Part shown: positions 7,110-13,806 of the stretch, in pieces
How the letters are laid out: every line of letters starts with the position of its first letter
Position numbering within the stretch: the stretch's first letter is position 1
Origin: DATBGS01 sp036557885
GTDB lineage: Bacteria > Chloroflexota > Ktedonobacteria > Ktedonobacterales > DATBGS01
NCBI GenBank assembly: GCA_036557885.1
Contig: DATBGS010000062.1
Location: 1 to 21,933 of the forward strand
DNA length: 21,933 nt
Direction of reading: 5' to 3'
Position numbers and translations under genes: made by a program
Notes under the pieces: model-generated
The model's input: the letters and a program-made list of their open reading frames with translations, nothing else
Database searches by the model: none
Told to the model about the DNA's origin: nothing

Positions 7110-7137
7110 TTGGCGTGGCTAATTTATTTTGTAGTAT
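7110..7137 (+). promoter_or_regulatory. Possible promoter for regulator-plsX pair
   Basis: TTGGCG (7110-7115), a 16-base spacer and TAGTAT (7132-7137) resemble a housekeeping promoter in an AT-rich patch. The start of transcription would be near 7144, leaving a leader of about 175 bases. The match is only fair. Confidence 0.3.
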
Positions 7138-7318
7138 CTTGAAGTCGCATTACGCATTATTAGGAACGCCTGACAAAATCGCGTGGTTTGCGGCGCGGCG
7201 GTGGCCGGGGCTACGAGCGGAAGGCGCTGTTCCGGTTTGTCTACCTCGATGTAGCTACTGATTGCTGCTATTTTCTACCTGCGTGTTGTCTCCGAGTATT
7301 TGAGGGAGAATGAGACCC

Positions 7319-7711
7319 ATGTCTAAACGCATCCTTGTCGTTGATGATGAGGTTCCTATTGCTGATTTGCTTTCGCAGGCGTTGGCCGATGAAGGCTACG
7401 AAACCCGCAAGGTGGTGCAAAGCCTGCGCGTGTATGACGCGGTGCGGGATTTTCGACCTGATCTTATTTTGCTGGATTTGATGATGCCCTATCTGAGTGG
7501 GCATGATGAGTTGCAACTGATTTCGATGGACCCGGAGCGCGACCAGCAGATTCCAGTGATTGTGGTGACGGCGATGGTGGATGCCAAGCGGGATGAGGCG
7601 ACGCTGCAACAATTTGGCGTGCGGGAGATTGTGCTGAAGCCGTTTGATCTGAACGCGCTGGTGCGGTTGATTAAGCGCACGATTGGCGAGCCAGAGGGGG
7701 CGGTGCTGTGA
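7319..7711 (+). CDS. Single-domain response regulator (receiver only, 130 aa)
   Basis: The protein is one CheY-like receiver with nothing after it. Key residues are present: acidic pair D9/D10 in VVDDE, phosphoacceptor D53 in LILLDLMMP, T84 in VIVVTAM and K107 in VLKPFD. ATG 7319 has GAGGGAG about 10 bases upstream; another in-frame ATG at 7310 is too close to that site. The stop overlaps the GTG of plsX by 4 bases (GTGA), so the two are probably translationally coupled. No histidine kinase is in the window, so its partner is elsewhere. Lacking an output domain, it must act by protein contact. Linkage to a phospholipid synthesis gene is unusual and may mean membrane synthesis is tuned by signalling, which is inference. 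Confidence 0.92.
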   Translation: MSKRILVVDDEVPIADLLSQALADEGYETRKVVQSLRVYDAVRDFRPDLILLDLMMPYLSGHDELQLISMDPERDQQIPVIVVTAMVDAKRDEATLQQFGVREIVLKPFDLNALVRLIKRTIGEPEGAVL

Positions 7712-8763
7712 GCGGAGGCGGGCCTGGAGTCAAAAAAGATGTGGCGCTGGACGCGCTGGGCGGGGACCACGCGCCGGGGGAGATTGTGGCCGGGGCGGTG
7801 CAGGCGGCACGCGAGTTTGGGGCCAGTGTGATTTTGACGGGGCCAGAGGCCGAGGTGCGGGCGGAACTGGCGAAGCACGCTGCCGCCGGGTTGGATATTA
7901 CGGTGGAGGACGCGCCAGAGGTGGTGGCGATGGATGAGCACCCGACGGACGCGCTGAAGAAGAAGCGCTCGTCTATGGCGGTAGCGGTGCAGTTGGTGAA
8001 GGAGGGCCGCGCCAGCGCTGCGGTTTCCGCCGGAAACAGCGGGGCGATGATGGCAGTATCGCTGTTTGGGTTGGGGCGCGTGCGGGGGATTGATCGCCCG
8101 GCGTTGGGCATTCCGTTTCCGACACAGAGCGGCAGGCCATGTTTGCTGCTGGATGTGGGGGCGAATGCAGATTGCCGCCCGCAGCATCTGGTGCAGTTTG
8201 CGCTGATGGGCAGTGTGTATGCTGAGCGGGCGTATGGGGTGACGCGCCCGCGCGTGGCCTTGCTTTCGATTGGCGAGGAAGAGGGCAAGGGGAATCAGTT
8301 GATTAAGGAGACGACGCCGCTGCTGAAGGAAGCGGCAGAGCGGGCCGGGCTGAATTTCCTGGGCAATGTGGAGGGGAAGGATTTGCCGACGGGGGCGGCG
8401 GATGTGGTGGTGTGCGATGGGTATACGGGCAATGTGGTGCTGAAGCTGAGCGAGGGGCTGGCGCGGATGATGCGCGAGATGATTCGGGAGGCGGCGTACA
8501 GCGGCACGCTTTCTAAGGTGGGCGGGGCGCTGCTGAAGTCGGCGCTGGAGAAGCGCTTTAAGAGCCTGGATTGGCGCGAGACGGGCGGGTCGCTGTTGAT
8601 CGGGCTGCGCGGGGTGTCGCTGATTGGGCATGGGCGTTCGGATGCGCGGGCAATTCGCAGCGCGATTCGGACGGCGCGGCAAATCTCGGCTTCCAAGCCA
8701 ACAGAGTTGATCGCCGAGGGGATGACAAAGCTGGGGACGCTGGCGAAGGTGGAGGAGGGATAA
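7708..8763 (+). CDS. plsX: Phosphate acyltransferase PlsX (351 aa)
   Basis: PlsX makes acyl-phosphate from acyl-ACP, the first step toward phosphatidic acid through PlsY and PlsC. It acts as a peripheral membrane enzyme. The N terminus KKDVALDALGGDHAPGEIVA matches the PlsX signature LDAMGGDHAP. SAGNSGAMMAVSL, LLDVGANADCRPQHLVQFA, SIGEEEGKGN, VVCDGYTGNVVLKLSEG and SLIGHGRSDARAI are further conserved blocks, and the length fits the family. The start is GTG 7708, overlapping the receiver gene stop; the first eight residues before VALDALGG are slightly longer than usual. No fab or acpP genes follow, unlike the common plsX-fabH-fabD order; a strong terminator follows instead. Confidence 0.95.
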   Translation: MSGGGPGVKKDVALDALGGDHAPGEIVAGAVQAAREFGASVILTGPEAEVRAELAKHAAAGLDITVEDAPEVVAMDEHPTDALKKKRSSMAVAVQLVKEGRASAAVSAGNSGAMMAVSLFGLGRVRGIDRPALGIPFPTQSGRPCLLLDVGANADCRPQHLVQFALMGSVYAERAYGVTRPRVALLSIGEEEGKGNQLIKETTPLLKEAAERAGLNFLGNVEGKDLPTGAADVVVCDGYTGNVVLKLSEGLARMMREMIREAAYSGTLSKVGGALLKSALEKRFKSLDWRETGGSLLIGLRGVSLIGHGRSDARAIRSAIRTARQISASKPTELIAEGMTKLGTLAKVEEG

Positions 8764-8771
8764 GATTATTT

Positions 8772-8820
8772 AGAGCGATGGGCCGCGCCACAGGGCGCGG
8801 CTCATCGCTCTTATTTTCTT
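8772..8820 (+). terminator. Strong intrinsic terminator after plsX
   Basis: The arms 8772-8789 (AGAGCGATGGGCCGCGCC) and 8794-8811 pair along 18 bases with one G-U pair and loop ACAG, followed by TATTTTCTTTT. It lies 8 bases after the plsX stop and 10 bases before the end of the convergent lipoprotein gene. The A/T-rich flank on the other side (TTATTTA) means it may also stop transcription coming from the minus strand. Confidence 0.92.
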
Positions 8821-10134
8821 TTAGCCGACGACGGGGAAGAAGAAGCCTGGGCCGGGGTTGTAGCGCCATTTGAGGGTGCCGTCTTTGCTGCTCATGGAGA
8901 AGAGATAGCCCTGGGCGGTGGGGTTGTTGGGGTCTGAGTAGGCGCCGTAGAGTTGGCCGTTGATGAGCTGGGGGGTGAAGATGAAGCCGCCGCTGATTTT
9001 GTAGCGCCAGAGGACGGAGCCGTCGCTGGCTTTGACGGCGGCTAAGCCTTCATTGAAGAGGCTGATGTAGAGCACGCCCTGGTCTATAAGCTGGATGTTG
9101 GCAAAGTTGCTGCCGATGCGCTTTTGCCAGTTGATGGCGCCGGTGCTGGCGTTGAGAGCGTAGACGGTGGAGTCGTTTGCGCCCAGGTAGAGGATGTTAT
9201 CCACCAGGAAGCCGGTGATGATGGTGGCGTTGACGCTGAGTTCGTTGTGCCAGCGTTCGGAGGCTTCGCTGGCGTTGAGGGCGTAGATGGTGTTGAGGCC
9301 AAAGCCGCCGTTGTCGTTGCCGACGACATAGAGGATGTCGGTTGACAGGACGAGCGGGATGACACCAGAGGTGTTGTCATCTTTGGGATAGCGCCAGCGG
9401 GTGGTGCCGTCTGTGGTGTTGAGGGCGTAGAGGACGCTGCTGCCCTGGAAGTTGTTGGGCAGGGACGAGAGCGCGTAGGCGATGCCGTTGGCGGTTTGCC
9501 AAAAGCTGACGAGGTTGCCGGTGCTGAAGGCCCAGCGCTGGGAGCCGTCGCTGGTGCTGAGGGCGTAGAGGTCGCCTTTGCTTGAGTTGACGTAGACGAT
9601 ATTGCCGTCCACCGCGCTTACGGCCCCCATGATGGGCGCCTGCCAGTTCAAGGAGCCGTCGGCGGTATTGATGGCGTAGATGTTTGTGCTGGGGGTGCGC
9701 GAGGTGTTGGAGGAGTCAGTACCAGCGTATAAGACGCCGCGATCCACCAGTTCGACGCTGGAAATCCCGTCTGTTTGGTAGTTCCAGCGGACCGAGCCAT
9801 CGGCGGTGTCGAGGGCGTAGATGATCTCGTTGTTGGCGCTGAAGTAGACGGTATCACCCTGGAGCAGGGGACCGGATTGGATGGTAGATTGGGGATCAAA
9901 GCTCCAGCGCATGTTGCCGGTGCTGGCATCAACCGCGATGATGCTGTTCTGCCCGGTGTCGCCTGGGGTGCTGAGGCTGAAGTAGACGCTGAGGGTGGCT
10001 GAACCCGTTGAGTTGCTTTGTGGCGTTGGCGGGAAAATAAGCGGCGGTGGGTTACCCACCTGCCCAATGGTGCCGCAGCCTGCCAGCACAAGCAAGCAGC
10101 ATGCTAACAACAGGTATCTGGCACGTTGTCCCAT
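8821..10134 (-). CDS. PQQ-like beta-propeller lipoprotein (437 aa)
   Basis: The N terminus has a lipoprotein signal, LLLACCLLVLAGCG, with lipobox LAGC, so the mature protein should be tethered outside the membrane. After a short Pro/Ser/Thr linker, about nine repeats of the type YALNxxDGSxxWxY follow, for example IYALDTADGSVRWNYQTD, LYALSTSDGSQRWAFSTG and VYALNASTGAINWQKRIG. These are blades of a quinoprotein/BamB-like propeller. Real PQQ dehydrogenase residues are not evident, so it is more likely a scaffold or binding propeller than an enzyme. ATG 10134 follows AAGAGG at 9 bases. It stands alone with its own 5' gap. BamB itself is unlikely here because such bacteria lack a classical outer membrane. 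Confidence 0.88.
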   Translation of the reverse strand: MGQRARYLLLACCLLVLAGCGTIGQVGNPPPLIFPPTPQSNSTGSATLSVYFSLSTPGDTGQNSIIAVDASTGNMRWSFDPQSTIQSGPLLQGDTVYFSANNEIIYALDTADGSVRWNYQTDGISSVELVDRGVLYAGTDSSNTSRTPSTNIYAINTADGSLNWQAPIMGAVSAVDGNIVYVNSSKGDLYALSTSDGSQRWAFSTGNLVSFWQTANGIAYALSSLPNNFQGSSVLYALNTTDGTTRWRYPKDDNTSGVIPLVLSTDILYVVGNDNGGFGLNTIYALNASEASERWHNELSVNATIITGFLVDNILYLGANDSTVYALNASTGAINWQKRIGSNFANIQLIDQGVLYISLFNEGLAAVKASDGSVLWRYKISGGFIFTPQLINGQLYGAYSDPNNPTAQGYLFSMSSKDGTLKWRYNPGPGFFFPVVG

Positions 10135-10239
10135 ATAGACAAACCTCTTCTTAACTGCTGAATCTCTCTATGTAATACAAACTACGCTGGCAAGGGGCGG
10201 GAAATCACAGACAGGATGTTGATTAGGCCAGGGGCTGAG

Positions 10240-11214
10240 TTACGGTGTCAGCGCGTAGATGACCTGGGCAAGCTCATCGAGCGTGGTGCAGGCGGGGTCG
10301 CCAAAGTCTGCGCGTACCCAGTTGAAGGGGCGATAGCGATGCAGGAGGGTATAGGCGAGCAGGCGACGGCTGAGCGCGACATCCAGGGCGGATGTGGGGT
10401 AGCCATAGCACAGGAGGAAGGGGCGCAGGAGCGCGGGGTTGCGAGCCAGCATGAGGAGCGCGGCGGCGGCCAGGTCGTATTCGGCAAAGCCAAGGCAGGC
10501 GTCATCGAAGTCGAAGAAGCCGCTAAGGTGGTACTGGCCGTTGTACTGCTGGACGAAGAGGTGATACTGATGGGTGTCGCCGCTGACGATGGCGGGGTGA
10601 AAGTTGGGGGGATACAATGGCGCGGCCAGGGCGAGAAAGCGGGGGATTTGCTGGAGCCAGTGTTCGGGGGCGCCTTGCTCGCGGTGGCGGGCGACGCAGC
10701 CCGCAACGCGCTGCTCGATCTCTGCGGGCCAGTTGGATGCGAGGCCGGTGAGGGTGTTGGTGGGCAGGGCGTGGAGCCGGGCGAGCAGGTCAGCGAGTTC
10801 GAGGACGAGGGCCAGCCGGGTCGGTTGGTCGAGGGTGTTCCAGAGTTCGTTGAGCGGGGTACCTTGCAGGCGGGTCATGATGAGGTAGGGCCAGCCGTCC
10901 AGGTCGCCCTGAGCGAGCAGTTCCGGGGTGGTGACGCTGAGTTTGCCGGAGACGTGAGCGAGGGTACTGCATTCGGCTGCGTGTAGCCCCTTCCAGAAGG
11001 GGGGATAGAGTTTAATGATGTGGCGCTGGCCCAGGGCGTAGACGATGTTAGTGCCATATTCACCGTCGGTGCCGTCGCCAAAGCGGGCAAGCGGTTCGGC
11101 TGGAAAGTTGTGGCGCTGGCAGATGGTGGTCATTGCCTGTAGCCACAGGCTGCTGTTGGGGCGCAGGGCGTCGTATTCGGCGTGGGTTGGGTTGGGGGGA
11201 AGGGATGGGGTCAT
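10240..11214 (-). CDS. APH/choline-kinase-fold phosphotransferase-like protein (324 aa)
   Basis: The fold is that of aminoglycoside phosphotransferase-like small-molecule kinases. HIIKLYPPF holds the likely ATP-contacting Lys (68), YLIMTRLQGTPLNELW (110-125) is the hinge region, and the catalytic region is VSGDTHQYHLF (210-220) followed by FFDFDDACLGFAEYDLA (233-249). The usual loop HGDxHxxN appears as SGDTHQYH: the catalytic Asp (213) is kept, but the first His is Ser and the metal-binding Asn is His 218. The downstream metal Asp (235) is kept. It may be a divergent kinase or an inactive member. The ribosome binding site before ATG 11214 is weak. Substrate unknown; it is not evidence of antibiotic resistance. 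Confidence 0.83.
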   Translation of the reverse strand: MTPSLPPNPTHAEYDALRPNSSLWLQAMTTICQRHNFPAEPLARFGDGTDGEYGTNIVYALGQRHIIKLYPPFWKGLHAAECSTLAHVSGKLSVTTPELLAQGDLDGWPYLIMTRLQGTPLNELWNTLDQPTRLALVLELADLLARLHALPTNTLTGLASNWPAEIEQRVAGCVARHREQGAPEHWLQQIPRFLALAAPLYPPNFHPAIVSGDTHQYHLFVQQYNGQYHLSGFFDFDDACLGFAEYDLAAAALLMLARNPALLRPFLLCYGYPTSALDVALSRRLLAYTLLHRYRPFNWVRADFGDPACTTLDELAQVIYALTP

Positions 11215-11280
11215 GTGCTTGCTCTCGCTTTCTTTGCCTGGGATGTTTTTGGACTATTCACCCGCCACCTGACTACCCCC

Positions 11281-11360
11281 GCGTCTGAAGCGCCCCTCAA
11301 AGCAGGGGCAAGCTACCCCTGGAGGCTCACGCCGTAAAGCCCGCCTGCGCGGGCTGAGAC
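11281..11360. repeat. Family-C long dispersed repeat
   Basis: The copy reads GCGTCTGAAGCGCCCCTCAA, then AGCAGGGGCAAGCTACCCCT, GGAGGCTCACGCCGTAAAG and CCCGCCTGCGCGGGCTGAGA. It contains three small palindromes (CCCCT..AGGGG, AGGGGC..CCCCT, GCCCGC..GCGGGC). Close copies lie at 12605-12669, 19092-19165 and 19166-19245. Confidence 0.75.
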
Positions 11361-11518
11361 ACATGTATGCTTGCTCGGTAATACCTTCGGGTATGCCTTC
11401 CTGAGAAGCGACAAGTATCGCTGTGTAGTATTGCACATCTGGCTGGAATAATGATAATAGACCAGTAACACAGGACTGTGGTGATTGGAAGCTCTGTGGG
11501 TAGAAGAGAAGGGTGTGT

Positions 11519-12046
11519 ATGCCCAAACAGCCGATGATTAAGACGAACGCGATTCGCCTGCTGGAGAAGCAGCACATTCCTTATACTGTGTATACGTACC
11601 CGGAGACGGTGCATTCTGCGGATGAGGTGGCGCCGCTGCTGGGGGTGCCCGCGAGCCAGGTGTTTAAGACGCTGGTGGTGTTTGCGGATGAGAAGCGACA
11701 TTTGCTGGTGATGGCGCCGGGGGACCGGGAATTGGATATGCGGTTGGTGGCGCGGGCGGTGGGGGCGAAGGCGGCACATATGGCGCCGCAGCGCGAGGCG
11801 GAGCGGCTGACGGGGCTGAAGGTGGGCGGGATTTCGCCGCTGGCACTGCTGGAGAAGCGCTTTGAGATCTACCTGGATGTTCGAGGGGCGGCGCTGGAGG
11901 AGTTGTATTTGAATGGCGGGCAGCGCGGGGTGAATGTGCGCCTGCGGGTGACGGATTTGCTGGCGGTGACGGGGGCGCAGGTGATTGAGGCGACACGGGC
12001 GCCTGCTGCGCCTGAGGAGGAAGGGGACGAGTATGCAGGAGGGTGA
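11519..12046 (+). CDS. YbaK/EbsC-type aminoacyl-tRNA deacylase (175 aa)
   Basis: This family hydrolyses mischarged tRNA, usually Cys-tRNA(Pro), in the cytoplasm, as a free-standing editing domain. The sequence fits from end to end: TNAIRLLEKQHIPYTVYTYP at the start, HSADEVAPLLGVPASQVFKTL with the conserved catalytic-region Lys in VFKTLV, then LLVMAPGDRELDMR and GGISPLALLEKRFEIYLD with the GG[IV]SP motif. ATG 11519 follows GAAGG; a GTG two codons earlier is also possible. The Ala/Pro/Glu tail is slightly longer than usual and overlaps the next gene by 14 bases, so the two are coupled. Whether it edits Cys or Ala on tRNA(Pro) cannot be told from sequence. Confidence 0.9.
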   Translation: MPKQPMIKTNAIRLLEKQHIPYTVYTYPETVHSADEVAPLLGVPASQVFKTLVVFADEKRHLLVMAPGDRELDMRLVARAVGAKAAHMAPQREAERLTGLKVGGISPLALLEKRFEIYLDVRGAALEELYLNGGQRGVNVRLRVTDLLAVTGAQVIEATRAPAAPEEEGDEYAGG

Positions 12047-12554
12047 GTTTATTTTTGGGCTGCTGAGCGAGGCGGACGCCCGCATGCTGCTGGAGTGGGC
12101 GTATGAGGGGCCGTATGCTGTCTATAATTTTCAGAGCGATTATGGGCCGGAAGACCCGTATGATACGCTGGAGGAGTTGTTGGACCAGCGCAGCCCGTAT
12201 TACGCGGTGCATGATGCGCGGGGAGAACTGGTGGGCTTCTGGGGGTTTGGGACGTCGGCGGAGGTGACTGGTGAGCGTTTACCTGCGGTCTTTCGGGAGG
12301 ATGGCAGCTTGACGGTTGGGCTGGGGCTGCGGCCTGATCTGACGGGCAAGGGGCTGGGGCTGGCGTTTGTGCGGGCGGGGCTGGAGTTTGCGAGGAAGCA
12401 GTTTGCTCCGAGCGGCTTTCGGTTGTTTGTGCTCCCCTGGAATGAGCGGGCGATGAAGGTATACGAGCGCGCGGGCTTTCGGCGGGTGGGGACGGTGATG
12501 CAGAAGACGCTGGAGGGTGAGCGTCCGTTTGTGGAGATGGTTCGGGAGGGGTGA
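12033..12554 (+). CDS. GNAT-family N-acetyltransferase (173 aa)
   Basis: The protein has the GNAT fold. A substrate-side N terminus is followed by ELVGFWGFG (beta strands) and LTVGLGLRPDLTGKGLGLAF, which holds the acetyl-CoA loop in the form RPDLTGKGLG (usual RxxGxG/A). LFVLPWNERAMKVYERAGF is the conserved C-terminal part (NxxAxxxYxxxGF). ATG 12033 lies behind AGGAGGAAGGGG inside the deacylase gene, a 14-base overlap that suggests co-translation. The acceptor is unknown; RimI/RimJ-like protein acetylation or small-molecule acetylation are both possible. Pairing with a tRNA editing gene may be chance. Confidence 0.9.
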   Translation: MQEGEFIFGLLSEADARMLLEWAYEGPYAVYNFQSDYGPEDPYDTLEELLDQRSPYYAVHDARGELVGFWGFGTSAEVTGERLPAVFREDGSLTVGLGLRPDLTGKGLGLAFVRAGLEFARKQFAPSGFRLFVLPWNERAMKVYERAGFRRVGTVMQKTLEGERPFVEMVREG

Positions 12555-12561
12555 CGCCCCA

Positions 12562-12669
12562 GACAGGCAGGATGCCGGTGATACAGGTGGCGGTACGCCA
12601 GCCCGTCGTGTCTAAAGCGCGTCCCTTGAGGGAACGACGCCGCAACAGGCCCGCCTGCGCGGGCTGGGA
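12562..12669. repeat. Dispersed repeat block between GNAT and Uma2 genes
   Basis: It starts with module B (GGCAGGATGCCGGTGATACA, 12566-12585) and continues with a degenerate family-C unit (GTGTCTAAAGCGCGTCCCTT ... CCCGCCTGCGCGGGCTGGGA). Because it lies between convergent genes it may also serve as a transcription end. Confidence 0.7.
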
Positions 12670-12674
12670 TGCAA

Positions 12675-13247
12675 CTACAAGAGCTTGCTGTCAATAGTGA
12701 TGCTGGGGAAGGGTTTGGAGGCGGATGGGCTGCCTTCGATGCGCTGGAAGGCGGGCATGCCGGAAGTTGGCCCCTCCTCAACGCGCTCGAAGAGGCGGAA
12801 ACGCTTCCCTGCTGGGGCGTCGGGGTCCACCAGCCAATATTCACGGACGCCTGCTTTGAGGTAGGCAAGGTATTTGTCTTGCTCATCGCTGGCCTGGGTG
12901 CCAGGAGAAAGTATCTCGCAAGCCCACTCTGGCGCACCGTTCAGCCGCTCTTTTGTCAGGCGGCCTAGAGGACTGTTCTTAGCAGTGTAGAGAATATCGG
13001 GGATGAGGATGGTATGTTCATCCAAGACGATCTCTATTTCTGGGAAGACTTCGCCCGCGAGGTGATGCTTTTTAACGTAGGCATCCACTATTCGCATGAT
13101 GTCACGGAGGTAGCGGGCGTGCGCAACGACTGGACGGGCAGCCATGACAATCCTCCCATTGATTAGCTCTACTTTTGGTGAATCAGATGGCAGACCCTCA
13201 ACGTAAGCGTCGTAGTCTGCAACGGTGCGCAGTTGTTCAATTGCCAT
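12675..13247 (-). CDS. Uma2-family putative endonuclease, DUF820 (190 aa)
   Basis: Uma2 proteins have the PD-(D/E)xK nuclease fold and are numerous in Chloroflexota and cyanobacteria; their role is not settled. Visible family blocks are PKVELINGRIVMA (24-36), IEIVLDEHTILIPDILYTA with the catalytic Asp in IPDILY (D84), EWACEILSPGT with the catalytic Glu (E111), and YLKAGVREYWLVDPD (129-143). Length is normal. ATG 13247 follows GGAGG at 8 bases. A TATAAT at 13331-13326 on the same strand gives a leader of about 70 bases. It appears to be a single-gene unit. All expected acidic residues are present, so it is probably active. Confidence 0.9.
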   Translation of the reverse strand: MAIEQLRTVADYDAYVEGLPSDSPKVELINGRIVMAARPVVAHARYLRDIMRIVDAYVKKHHLAGEVFPEIEIVLDEHTILIPDILYTAKNSPLGRLTKERLNGAPEWACEILSPGTQASDEQDKYLAYLKAGVREYWLVDPDAPAGKRFRLFERVEEGPTSGMPAFQRIEGSPSASKPFPSITIDSKLL

Positions 13248-13325
13248 TGCTTGCCTCCGCAGGGGCTACCTTGTATTGTGTCGCTTCACCAAGCTGGCGA
13301 TGCCATCCTCTGGTGTGTGCTCTTT

Positions 13326-13331
13326 ATTATA
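13326..13331 (-). promoter_or_regulatory. -10 element of the Uma2 gene
   Basis: A perfect TATAAT on the minus strand in the context GAGAGTATAATAAAGAGC. No good -35 hexamer lies 16-18 bases upstream. The distance to the start codon is about 80 bases. Confidence 0.4.
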
Positions 13332-13570
13332 CTCTCAGGAACAGAAGGGCGGTTTTAGCAGCCTTTGGCCTGTTGACGCGGCGGCCAGGCTGCTCCTGGT
13401 GCTTCATTGTTGTCATTTCGGTAGCCATACACTAGTAATATTTCATCTTCTCCTCATCTTCACATCTCCTCAAATGTGGTGTAACATCTCGCAGCGCGCG
13501 CAGACAATAGGGATAAATGCCTGTCTGGGCGCTTGTGCTGGTTGCTGTGGTGGTGTATGGTTGTGGTAAG

Positions 13571-13757
13571 GGGACGGATGGACCGGCACCCTAAGACAGA
13601 AGGGCAGGCGGTGGCCGGTGCTACAAGCGGGCGTGGCGAGTGGCGATGGTTCGTATAGGCGTTCGGATGGCCGCCTGCCGTGCCCCTGCTTTGAGGGGGA
13701 AGGGTGGCGGTACGAAACGGGCGACGGACCGGCAGGGATGCCGGTGGTACAAGTAGG
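13571..13757. repeat. Mosaic repeat block upstream of GH63 gene
   Basis: It contains ACCGGCACCCTAAGACAGAA then GGGCA (13582-13606), an inverted copy of module C (GTGCCCCTGCTTTGAGGGG, 13680-13698) and a full module B (GACCGGCAGGGATGCCGGTG then GTAC, 13731-13754). The block ends about 50 bases before the glucosidase start, so it may lie in its leader. Confidence 0.75.
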
Positions 13758-13806
13758 TGGGCGCCGACGGTGGCGCGAGAAGGCACGATGAAAGGGGTGC
13801 GAGCGT

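Larger units (their letters stand above)
6753..7318. other. AT-richer divergent control region
   Basis: This gap of 566 bases between the minus-strand redox operon and the plus-strand regulator/plsX pair has no convincing gene. Its base composition is clearly AT-richer than its neighbours, most of all near 6960-6990 and 7115-7160. It must hold the operon promoter and the promoter for the regulator. An inverted repeat lies at 6887-6902 and a possible plus-strand promoter at 7110-7137. Confidence 0.55.
13248..13806. other. Gap with Uma2 promoter and repeat block
   Basis: The first 300 bases contain the putative minus-strand promoter and no gene. 13571-13770 is a mosaic of module B and C repeats. 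Short frames across it lack ribosome binding sites and consist of repeat sequence. Confidence 0.6.

Noticed and set aside
7489..8682. Long minus-strand frame opposite the receiver gene and plsX
   Set aside because: It is antisense to two clear genes, is Arg/Pro/His-rich and has no ribosome binding site; long shadows are common in this GC-rich DNA.
13225..13569. Plus-strand frame antisense to the Uma2 start
   Set aside because: It covers the Uma2 promoter and has no ribosome binding site or recognisable motif.
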